Shown in pieces: positions 1 through 7,859 of a stretch of DNA of 31,819 nucleotides; position 1 is the first letter of the stretch, and every line of letters begins with the position of its first letter. The stretch is from Chrysochromulina tobinii (taxonomy: Eukaryota > Haptophyta > Prymnesiales > Chrysochromulinaceae): NCBI GenBank assembly GCA_001275005.1, contig JWZX01002395.1:1-31819 (forward strand), written 5' to 3'. The notes under the pieces were generated by a model that made no database searches, was not told the DNA's origin, and saw nothing but the letters and a program-made list of their open reading frames with translations. The position numbers and the translations under genes were made by a program.

Positions 1-542
1 GCAAGCGTGGGCGGCGGCGGCGGCGGCGGCAGCTCGTGCTGTCGCTGCGTTCGGAAGGTGGCGATGCCCGCCATGAAGTCGTCGCGGTGGAGCTGCCGGC
101 AACGCCGTTTGTCCATGTTCATCCCCTGGCCCATGTCGGCACAAGTCTTTGGCGCACTGTACCAGCCGTCTCTGGGCGTGTTGTCGTCTTGGGAGCGAAC
201 GACGTCAGCCGACTTTCCGCCGCAGGTGCCGGCCACGGGCACGACGAGCGCGACTCCGCGAGGCGGTGCCGAGGAGGCACGAGGCGCGGGCGGTGGAGGG
301 CGCTTGCGAACGTTGGCTGTGCTCACGAGCACGTCGAGGAGCGCTCGATCGAGCGCTCCGTCCGGGCGACGCACCGGCGGCTCCAGCCCGAGCTCCGCTT
401 CGAGCTTTGTAAACTCATCTTGCCAAGAGCAGCCGTCGGCGGTATCGGACTCGAGCCCCACGCACTCGTCCGACTCGATGCCGCCGCAGAGGTCGTGCGT
501 GGCCGCGTCGTCGTCGTCGAAGCAGTACGAGGCGAGCACCAT
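1..542 (-). CDS. Unknown protein, 5' part only (runs off the window edge)
   Basis: Read on the minus strand, an ATG at 542-540 opens a frame without stops to base 1, about 180 codons. The product starts MVLASYCFDDDD, has scattered cysteines (DLCGG, DECVG, DGCSW), an acidic N-terminal third, a Pro/Ala linker, a GWYSAPKTCADMGQG stretch and a poly-proline run next to the window edge. I recognise no family. It faces away from the GT77 gene, with 153 bp between the two ATGs, so the pair may share a promoter. Stop-free frames are common in this GC-rich DNA and plus-strand frames are also open here, so the call rests on the balanced, cysteine-containing composition and the divergent arrangement. The 3' end lies outside the window. 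Confidence 0.4.
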   Translation of the reverse strand, partial: MVLASYCFDDDDAATHDLCGGIESDECVGLESDTADGCSWQDEFTKLEAELGLEPPVRRPDGALDRALLDVLVSTANVRKRPPPPAPRASSAPPRGVALVVPVAGTCGGKSADVVRSQDDNTPRDGWYSAPKTCADMGQGMNMDKRRCRQLHRDDFMAGIATFRTQRQHELPPPPPPPTL

Positions 543-695
543 GATGTGCCGAAAAAAAATCAAACGCGAAGGAGGTCCTCTGTTCATGTGAACGCGCACG
601 CTTCTAGCGAAAAAGCGTCTCTTTGGTTCATCGAACAGAAAATCGTTTAGGGTCACAATCGAAGCAGCCGTGGGTTGCGGAATTCACGACCCGCA
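543..695. promoter_or_regulatory. Intergenic spacer between divergent starts, putative shared promoter
   Basis: A 153-bp gap between the ATG of the minus-strand unknown gene and the ATG of the GT77 gene. It holds an A8 run at about 552-559 and is less GC-rich than its surroundings. No TATA box or other motif can be assigned; the promoter role is inferred from position only. Confidence 0.3.
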
Positions 696-3600
696 ATGGC
701 GAAGCGTCTCTCTCTCGTGCTCGCCATCGGCCTCACGTCGCTCACGCTGCTCCGAGAATATTCGTCACTGTCGCGCGATCTCTCACCGGCCGCCACCGCC
801 GCAGCAGCAGTGACCTTGATTTCGACGCCCGAGTCCGATGCCTATGCGGCATCACTCTCCGCCGTCCTCGCAACGCACTCACTGCCACGGCGGCCACCCG
901 ACGGCCAGCAGCACGACGAACGGCTCTGGCAGCGCAGCGTGCCTGCCGCCGTGCCTGTCGATGCGCCGCCTGCTGCGCCCTGCGTGCCGCTCGATGCGGC
1001 TGCCGTGGGCGCCGCGAGCGCTTCCAACGAGCTCGGCGTCACGTTCGTCACCTTTGCCAACCACGCGCAGCTCGACTTTGCGCTCAACTGGTACGCGCAC
1101 CTGGCCGCGCTCCAGCTGGGGTCTTCGTCGCTCGTGGGTGCGACCGACACGCCGACGGAGCGTGGGCTTGCGGCTGCGGGCGTGCGCTGCTACCCACTAC
1201 GCTCGGCGCTGGGCGCCGCCGAAGCCAAGTGGGGAAGCGAGGGGTTCTCGCACATGGGACGCACCAAGGCACGGCTGCTACGCACGCTCCTCGAGCTCAA
1301 TGCGACGGTCCTCTTCGCGGACGCTGACGTCGTCTTCCTGCGCGACCCGCTGCCCTTCCTCCGGCGCCAGCTGCATGCGGGCGCCCAGCTCCTCTTCCAC
1401 ACGGACGGTTTCGGCTCGTCCGCGCGCGCGCTCGCGGCACAGCCCGAGGGCCTCGAGGACCCCTCCTTTGGTCTCACCCCCGAATTGAACACGGGCCTCT
1501 TTGTGGCCCTTCCGGCGGCGCGCAAGCTCGCGATCGCGTGGTGTGAAGCACTCGACGCCGATGGCGCCTTCTCTAACTGGAAGAACGACCAGCAGAGCCT
1601 CAACCAGCTCGTACGCCGAGGGCTGCGCACCCGCCCAGGCTCGGCGCTCATGGGTGCGTTCGACGGCACGCTCGAGCTCGGCTTGCTGCCCAACCATTTG
1701 TTCCCGTCGGGCCACGTCTTCTTTCTGCAGCGCGCGCTGCGCGGCGCGCACGCGCCGCCGTACGCCGTCCATCTGACCTTCCAGGCACGCGCCGCCCTAC
1801 GCCGTCCATCTGATTGCATGCCGTACGTCGCCCATCTGATTGCATGCTGATTGCATGCCGTACGCCGCCCATCTGATTGCATGCTGATTGCATGCTGATT
1901 GCATGCCGTACGCCGTCCATCTGACCCTCCAGAACTGCGATCAGTCGGGCAAGCGCCATCGGATGCGTGAGGCGGGCTTGTGGCTCCTCGACCCTCCCGA
2001 GCATTATGAGCCCGATGGCGGCCTGCTCTCGTACGAGCCCGACCTACCTGCCGAGCTCACGACGGCGCCTTCGCTCCTCTCGGGGCGTGCTTTCGCACCG
2101 CTTGAGCGCAACATGCGCGTGCCCGATCCGCTCCGAACACGATTGCGTCTCTGAGTGCATGCTGAGTGCATGCTGAGTGCGTCTCTGAGGACATGCTGAT
2201 TGCGTCCCTCATCAGGCGCGTGCCCGATCCGCTCCGAACTTGATTGCGTCTCTGATTGCATGCTGATTGCGTTCCTCATCAGGCGCGTGGCCGACCCGCT
2301 CGTGCATGCGCACTTCCGACTGATCAACCATCAGCTGCTGCAGGTGCGCACGGCGCTCGCATCTCGGAGTGCATGCTGATTGCGGCTGATTGCGCCCCTC
2401 ATCAGGCCCGTCAGCTGTGCGGCAGGTGCGCACGGCGCTCGCGCTCGCGCAAGTGCTCAACAGGACGCTCGTCCTCCCGCGCTTCCTCTGCGGCGTCGAG
2501 ACGGTGACGAACTTTGCGCACTTCCGACTGATTGCATGATGATTGCATGATGATTGCATGCTGATTGCATGCTGATTGCGTCCCTCATCAGGTGACGAAC
2601 TTTGCGCACTCGGGCGTCCGCTGTGTGGGCTCCAACGGCTGTGCGATGGCGCTGCCCTACTGGTGCCCGGCCGACCACGTGCTGCGCATGCATTACTTGA
2701 GAGGCGTGATGCCACAGACCCCTCAGCTACCGGTAGGTGATCGCGAGTTCTCGCTCTTTGCATGCAAGTGCCCATCACGGCGCCCTCACCTCCGCACAGG
2801 TACGTTATCGCGAGTTCTCGCTCTTTGCGAACGCGCAGGCGCGCCGAGCCGGGCGCGCGCTGCCCTGGGCGACCGCCCACCTGCCCGAGCAGACGGTTCT
2901 CATCAGCGTACCCGACGCACCCGTATGCCGCTGCGAGCCTTGCTGATGAGCCCTGATGAGCATGCCGCTGCGAGCCTTGCTGATGAGCCCTGATGAGCCC
3001 TGATGATGAGCCCTGATGAGCACTGATGAGCACTGATGAGCCCTGATGAGCTCTGATGAGCCCTGATGAGCCCTGATGAGCCCTGATGATGAGCCCAGAT
3101 GAGCACTGATGAGCCCTGATGAGCACGGATGAGCCCTGATGAGCACTGAGTGCAATCGAGAGACCAATGGAGATGCAATGGAGTGCCTCTGAGGACCTCT
3201 GATAGCTGTGCTCATCAGTGCTCATCAGTGCTCATCAGGACCTCTGATAGCTGTGCTCATCAGGTACGCCGATGCGAGCCCGCATGTGTGCCGTCCACCC
3301 CCGACACGTACGTGGGCTCCCGCCTCGAACGCCTTCGATCGAACCTCTGGGCGCTGCGGGCATGCAAGTGCTCATCACGGCGCCCTCACCTCCCCACATA
3401 GGTACGTGGGCTCCCGCTCGCTCGAGCCGACGCCACGCGCTCTGGGCGCGCGTGCTCGTGAGCGCCTCGAGCTACCGGCGACCGTTACGGACGAGGCCGC
3501 CCTGCGCGCCAAGCTGCAGCCCTATGCACAGCGCCGCCATCTGCACTTTGCCTCGCTCCGCCCCGAGGGGTTCAGTGTGCGCCTCTCGGCTGTGCGGAGG

Positions 3601-3867
3601 GGTCCATTCGACGAGACGATCCGCCATTTGGGTGGCGGCTTCTGCTGCGTCGAGGCGGAGCGGCGCGGCGGCTTCGGTCATTTTTGGTATGTGCTCTTCT
3701 TCTGTGCATGCTGGCCAGCTCGCCCCTCCGGGAGAGGGAATGCATGCTGATTGCGACCGATTGCGTCCCTCATCAGGTATGATCTCCTGTGGGACCAGCC
3801 GCACACTGATCGCTGGGGGCGTGTATGGACCGTTGAGAAGCCGTGGACGCCCACGCCTGGCCCGTGA
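696..3867 (+). CDS. GT77-family glycosyltransferase, XEG113-like arabinosyltransferase (9 exons)
   Basis: Proposed exons: 696-1784, 1933-2114, 2283-2343, 2426-2503, 2592-2732, 2800-2922, 3264-3307, 3402-3686, 3777-3867. They sum to 2094 nt, giving 697 aa in one frame. The N-terminus (AKRLSLVLAIGLTSLTLL) is a likely type II signal anchor, placing the enzyme in the Golgi lumen. Exon 1 carries the nucleotide-diphospho-sugar transferase domain: the metal-binding DxD is D209-A-D211 (FADADVVFLRDPL), followed by LNTGLFVALP and WKNDQQSLNQL. Later exons give YAVHLTFQ, GKRHRMREAGLW, HFRLINHQLLQVRTALALAQ, LNRTLVLPRF and ALPYWCPADHV, an order I know from plant XEG113, which arabinosylates hydroxyproline-rich proteins; its length is similar (about 640 aa). 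The exact acceptor is inferred. Introns 1 and 2 need GC-AG splicing. ATG 696 is the first in-frame ATG after a non-coding leader. The stop lies inside a 60-bp minisatellite. Confidence 0.85.
1785..1932 (+). repeat. GT77 intron 1: exon-end copies fused to TGATTGCATGC units
   Basis: The exon 1 tail (about 1758-1784, ending CTGACCTTCCAG) is copied almost exactly just before the acceptor (about 1906-1932, ending CTGACCCTCCAG). Between them are further partial copies of the same tail (about 1795, 1829 and 1857), each running into CTGATTGCATG units. CTGA is shared between the exon tail and the repeat, so the junctions have microhomology. The intron as modelled starts GC and ends AG. Confidence 0.7.
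2115..2591 (+). repeat. GT77 introns 2-4: downstream-exon copies plus family A 3' module
   Basis: Three introns (2115-2282, 2344-2425, 2504-2591) each begin with a copy of the start of the next exon: GCGCGTGCCCGATCCGCTC for exon 3 (diverged, and repeated again at 2216), GTGCGCACGGCGCTCGC for exon 4 (17 nt identical) and GTGACGAACTTTGCGCACT for exon 5 (19 nt identical). The copies are followed by TGATTGCATGC or GAGTGCATGC units. The module TGATTGCGTCCCTCATCAG, or a near match, ends at 2215, 2282, 2405 and 2591. Confidence 0.8.
2733..2799 (+). repeat. GT77 intron 5 with family B module
   Basis: This 67-nt intron begins with a diverged copy of the next exon's first ~28 nt (both contain ATCGCGAGTTCTCGCTCTTT), followed by CATGCAAGTGCCCATCACG, a pyrimidine-rich stretch and CACAG. 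The module matches those at 3361, 5847-5920 (minus strand), 11512 and 21252. Confidence 0.8.
2923..3263 (+). repeat. GT77 intron 6: CTGATGAGCC array with inverted GCTCATCAG tail
   Basis: The intron starts GTATGCCGCTGCGAGCC, a diverged copy of the next exon start GTACGCCGATGCGAGCC. From about 2940 to 3150 it is filled with CTGATGAGCC/CTGATGAGCA units, and near the acceptor (3208-3263) it carries GTGCTCATCA units, the reverse complement of the 5' units. It ends GTGCTCATCAG. The two halves could pair as a long imperfect hairpin. Confidence 0.8.
3308..3401 (+). repeat. GT77 intron 7 with family B module
   Basis: The intron starts GTACGTGGGCTCCCGC, identical to the first 16 nt of the next exon. 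It ends with CATGCAAGTGCTCATCACG, a pyrimidine-rich tract and CACATAG. The module is almost the same as in intron 5, although the flanking coding sequences are unrelated. Confidence 0.8.
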
Positions 3868-4047
3868 CCGTTACGTGACCGTTACGTGACCGTTGAGAAG
3901 CCGTGGACGCCCACGCCTGGCCCGTGACCGTTACGTGACCGTTCCGTGACCGTTGAGAAGCCGTGGACGCCCACGCCTGGCCCGTGACCGTTACGTGACC
4001 GTTCCGTGACCGTTGAGAAGCCGTGGACGCCCACGCCTGGCCCGTGA
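3829..4047 (+). repeat. 60-bp minisatellite over the GT77 stop codon, about 3.7 copies
   Basis: Units begin at about 3829, 3889, 3949 and 4009 (last partial). Each contains the bases coding for the last GT77 codons (VEKPWTPTPGP), its TGA, and two CCGTTACGTGA or CCGTTCCGTGA sub-units. The first copy is the real coding tail and the others lie downstream. Copies 2 and 3 share a single-base variant relative to copy 1, which shows recent expansion. Confidence 0.85.
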
Positions 4048-4049
4048 TA

Positions 4050-4890
4050 GGCCCGTGAGACCTCGACGTCATTCCGGCGGCGCTGACCGCTGGTCCGCTG
4101 AATGATGGTACTTTTCGGAACTCGAAGCCACCCAGCACCCGCACCCCGCGTACGGGCCACGGCAGCCGCGACTGGACGCGGACCGGACCCGTGCTGCTGA
4201 TGGCGCACCCCCGCCGGGCGTTGCCGTTACGTCACATGCGGCACCTGAACACGTCAGCCATCTTCGTGTTGTCTTTGGGTAGTCTTTCGGGAGCAACTAT
4301 TTTGATGGTAGTGGCGCGTGCCACGATCAGCAGGTCGCCATGCACCTCTGGAGGCGCAGGTTTGAAGCGGCTTCAACAACGGCGCCTGATGCGATGCCCT
4401 CAGCGACGGCCCGATTCGATTTTGGTGCATGCACAACTGTCTCTGTGCCTGCGCGCCCGTTTGACGGTTTCGCCGGACGCCGGTGCGCAGCTGCGCTCGC
4501 GACGGCGTCCGTGGACCCGCGGCGCCTGCGCGACCCTGTAAGTTGCGGCTGTTCGCAGTGTTCTCGGCGGGAACGCATAACGAATGCGTTAACAGTCGTC
4601 GCAGGTACACACACGATCGATTCGCCACCCGTTCGACTTTCCGCCTGTCCCTGTGGAACAGCGAGTCCATGTCTCCAACTATGACCCAAGTTTTTCAATA
4701 CGCCGGATCGAGAACGACGACTCACAGTCACACTCCACTCGACAGGGATCAGGGTCGACACATGTCTCATCGCCACCTAAACCCCACCTGTGCGACGCCT
4801 CCGGCCTGTCAATTTCGGGTCTAGGGGCAAAATGGTAGTGACATCGAGACGGAATCTCAAAAGCAATCAGCTGGGATGCGCCACCCGGGG
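4050..4890. other. No supported gene between convergent genes
   Basis: About 840 bp between the two convergent genes. Open frames exist on both strands, but they overlap one another, have low-complexity Arg/Ser-rich translations and match nothing I recognise. It probably holds 3' UTRs and spacer. Confidence 0.4.
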
Positions 4891-4900
4891 AGCTCTCAGA

Positions 4901-5126
4901 GCGGTCGGCAGGTGCATGCGATCGCCACGGCTGAGGTGATCAGATGATTGCTGCCCTCATCAGCTGAGCGGTCGGCAGGTGCAACGGTCGCCACGGCTGA
5001 GGTGATCAGCTGATTGCTGCCCTCATTAGCTGAGCGGTCGGCAGGTGCAACGGTCGCGACGGCTGAGGTGATCAGATGATTGCTGCCCTCATTAGCTGAG
5101 CGGTCGGCAGGTGCAACGGTCGCCAC
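4901..5126 (-). repeat. 66-bp minisatellite over the 3' end of the membrane coiled-coil gene
   Basis: Units recur at 4901, 4968, 5034 and 5100 (66-bp period, first copy diverged). On the minus strand each unit contains the coding tail of the 5092-7061 gene (CGACCGTTGCACCTGCCG) followed by a stop, then a segment ending CTGATCACCTCAG just before the next tail copy. That segment resembles the family A 3' splice module, so the downstream copies could act as alternative terminal exons. Confidence 0.75.
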
Positions 5127-7061
5127 GGTCGATCATCTGGTAGCCAGAGGGGCAGCTCTTGCCCACGCACGCGCCCGCGGACGCGGCGGCGGCGGCGGGA
5201 GGCGGCGGCGGCGGCGGCGACGAGGAAGCTGTGGAAGCTGTGGAAGCTGTGGAAGCTGTGGAAGCTGTGGAAGCTGTGGAAGCTGTGGAAGCTGTGGAAG
5301 CTGTGGAAGCTGTGGAAGCTGTGGAGGCCAGGACGGAGGCCAGGGCGGAGGCCAGGGCGCTCAACGGCTGCGTCGTGTTGTCCGCGGCTGCCACAGCGGC
5401 GCCCGGCACGGCGCTCCCAGCGGTCGCCTCCTCGGCCTCCGGCTGAGCTTCCACAGCGGGTGTAACGGCCGCCGGGAGCGCCGTGTCGGGCGCCGCGCCC
5501 GCTGTCGCCGACGCCGTCAACGGCGCCGTCGTCGCTGCCGCACTCGCCCCCTCTGCCCGCGCTTGCTGCAGCATCGCCCAGATGGCTTGCTGCAGCGGCA
5601 GAGCAGAGGCGCCCGACACGGCGCCCTCCGCGGTCGTCGGCACGGGCAGCGGCGGCGGCGGCGCAGGCGGCGGAGGTGTCAAGAGCTCTGCCACACGCTT
5701 CTCGAGAGCGCTCACGTTGACCTCGAGCGCGAGGCGCTTCGAACGCTCCTCCTCGTACGCGAGGCCAAGCGACGCGTTCCGCTCCGCCGCCGCCTTAAAC
5801 TCGTCGAGCACCAGGGCGCGCACCTGTGTGGGGAAGGGGGTGGGGCGCCGTGGTGAGCACTTGCATGCTGGGCGCTCGTCGAGCACCCGGGCGCGGGGCG
5901 CCGTGGTGAGCGCTTGCATGCTGGGCGCTCGTCAAGCACCCGGGCGCGCACCTCGGACAGCGAGTCCTGCCATCTGGCCGCCTCCTCCTTCTTCTCGTCA
6001 CTGGACCACGAAGACGACTTGCCCTCGGGCTGCTCGAAGCCCTTAGTCGCATCCTCGATGGCGAGGGTGGTCCGGTCCGCGAGCTCGTCGAAGAGCAGCG
6101 CCGCGCGCTCCTCCACCTTCGGCGACGTCTTCAGCAGCAAAGCCTTGAGCGCGGCGGCGCGCCGCGCGGTGCGCATCTTTTTGGTCGTCTCGAGCTCTAA
6201 CGCTTTCTTCTGCTTCTCCTGCCCCTCTTCCTGGCTGGCGAGCTGCGCGGCGAGGTCCTTGAGCAGCCTGGGCAGCGCGCCGCCGCCGTCGGGCGCGCCG
6301 CTCGTCCCCGCCGTCGCCTGCAGCACCGCCTTGGTCAACTGCTCGGTCGACGTTTTGTCGTAGTTGATGACGGCGGGCTGCAGCTGCAAGAGCTTCTTCT
6401 TGAGAGCCTCGTGCTCGGTCTGCTGGCGAGCGAGCGCGGCGCCCAGGTCGCGCACGAGCTGCGGCAGCGGCCCGCGCACCTCCGACGGCAGCGCCGCCGC
6501 CATCGCCGCCTGCTGCAGCTCCGCCACGGAGTTGCGATCGTACCGAGGGACGGTCACGCTGGAGGCGGCGGAGGCAGCGGCGGGCGCGGGGCCAGCGCCG
6601 GATGCCGCGGGAGTGCGGCGCGCCGCCGCGCCGAGCTGCTGCAGCCGCTCCTCACGCGCCGAAAGCGTCTCGCGCAGCTCGGAGAGCGTCGCCGACACCG
6701 TCTCATCGGATGCCGAGCTCTGCAGATCGCCGATGAGCTTGTCGGTCCAGCGGCGCTCGACCTCGTCGGTCTCGGCGCCTAGCAGCGAGCGCGACGGGCC
6801 GCTACTCAGACCCTGCGGCCGGCGCGGCGGAGGCAGCACCGCCGTCTGCCCAAAGTTGACACCAAAGAGGTAAGCGCCGAGGCAGAGCAGCGCTGTCCAC
6901 ACAAAGAGCACGCCAACGGAGGCGAGGGCGAGCTTGTTGCCGACGCCGATGGAAGCGAGGACCGGAGACGGCGGCGACCGCGGCCTCTTGGACTCGGACT
7001 CGATGTCGTGATCACCAGCGCGCGGAGCCTCCGGCGTCTGATGGACAGGGCGCCTCTCCAT
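5092..7061 (-). CDS. Type II membrane protein with coiled-coil and low-complexity tail (2 exons), function unknown
   Basis: Proposed exons 7061-5952 and 5823-5092 (1842 nt, 613 aa, phase-0 junction [12 protein letters not shown]). A hydrophilic N-terminus is followed by one membrane segment (about residues 44-70, [20 protein letters not shown]), so the protein is probably type II and lumenal. The body is rich in Ala/Gln/Glu/Lys with heptad-like stretches ([47 protein letters not shown]), suggesting coiled coil. Two similar units, about [14 protein letters not shown] and [15 protein letters not shown], each followed by LP.L..DL...LA, form an internal repeat. The tail holds poly-Pro, an (STA)n run from a 9-bp microsatellite, and a cysteine cluster ([20 protein letters not shown]). 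I recognise no family. The intron starts with a copy of the exon 2 start. Confidence 0.7.
5224..5322 (-). repeat. 9-bp coding microsatellite, 11 copies of GAAGCTGTG (plus strand)
   Basis: Eleven perfect tandem copies with period 9, so the frame is kept. On the minus strand they encode Ser-Thr-Ala repeats in the tail of the membrane coiled-coil protein. Perfect copies suggest length variation between alleles. Confidence 0.9.
5824..5951 (-). repeat. Intron of the membrane coiled-coil gene: exon copy plus two family B modules
   Basis: On the minus strand the intron starts GTGCGCGCCCGGGTGCTTG, matching the exon 2 start GTGCGCGCCCTGGTGCTCG at 22 of 24 positions including the following GACGAG. It then has two tandem copies of a ~50-bp segment containing the CATGCAAGTGCTCACCACG module (one with AAGCGCTC). 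It ends CCCCACACAG. Confidence 0.85.
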
Positions 7062-7082
7062 GTGTCGTCTTCGTCACAAACT

Positions 7083-7199
7083 GCTGCTGCTGCTGCTGTG
7101 AAACACACACGCGCACAACCTCCGGACCCCCAAGCACGAGGGCCTCTATCGCTATGGACGGAGGTGCTGCTGCTGCTGTTCAACACAACGCGCAAACGC
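7083..7199 (+). repeat. CTG-rich ~75-bp minisatellite, left copy
   Basis: About one and a half units of a sequence containing (CTG)n, TTCAACACAACGCGC, CTCCGGACCCCCAAGCACG and CTATGGACGGAGGTG. It lies just upstream of the ATG at 7061 (minus). The segmental duplication starts inside it at 7164. The same unit is found at 15955-16185. Confidence 0.8.
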
Positions 7200-7282
7200 T
7201 CCGGACACGCGCGGGTAAAAATCTTTCGGGTTGACCTCGCCCTCTTCCCGTTTTCCCTCACGCTCGGCATGGGTGCCTACTA

Positions 7283-7859
7283 GGCGCCCCCATTCACAAT
7301 GAGAAAGGAGGGGCTGTTTGCCAGTGTTGCACAGCTCTGTCTTGTGGGTGACGAGTTTTTGACCATTTTCTGTGAAAATTGGTGAACTTCCGCAGCGGCC
7401 AAAGCCCAAAAGCCGTTTCGTACATAAAATCATAAATCACAAGGTTGCGGATCTTGGTGATCGAGGCCTTGCTCGCTTGCTACAAATCTACACGGCTCGA
7501 TCTTTCAATCAGTACCTCTACGGTGGGTAAGGAAAGCAGGACCAGATCACGAGATCAGGACACGACGCTACATGTTTTTAATGGAGCACGGAGGACAAGA
7601 ACACTTCATAACAGACATCTTGCCCCATTTGACATGCCCAGGATCCCAGGAAAGGAAAACACAGATCAATTCACAATTGAGAATAACAATAATTCTGAGA
7701 ATTGACAATTGAGTACATGTACGGGATCTGGGGAAGACTGTACGGGAAGCTTAACATGCAGATCGGGGATATGGAACTGAGTGTAAGCTCTCTCGAAATG
7801 GTTCTTGTGACAAAACGCTCGCGGCGACCCGTACTACGGTACACACTGCAAGCGACTTC
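7283..7859. other. AT-richer non-coding stretch, probable 3' flank of the ankyrin gene
   Basis: Visibly lower in GC than the rest of the window, especially 7660-7730 (ACAATTGAG and TTCTGAGAATTGACAATTGAG-like runs). The plus-strand frames here (7445-7705, 7702-8229) give unconvincing proteins, the second being largely antisense to the ankyrin gene. It lies downstream of the ankyrin stop at 7860, so 3' UTR or terminator is likely. Confidence 0.4.

Noticed and set aside
2940-3150. Hammerhead-ribozyme core CTGATGAG repeated many times
   Set aside because: The second conserved core element (GAAA after stem II) and a cleavage triplet in matching stems are absent; the motif is simply the repeat unit.
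4896-5126. Minus-strand 76-codon frame of repeated [15 protein letters not shown]-type units
   Set aside because: It is a by-product of the 66-bp repeat period being a multiple of three; it is not in the frame of the real gene tail.
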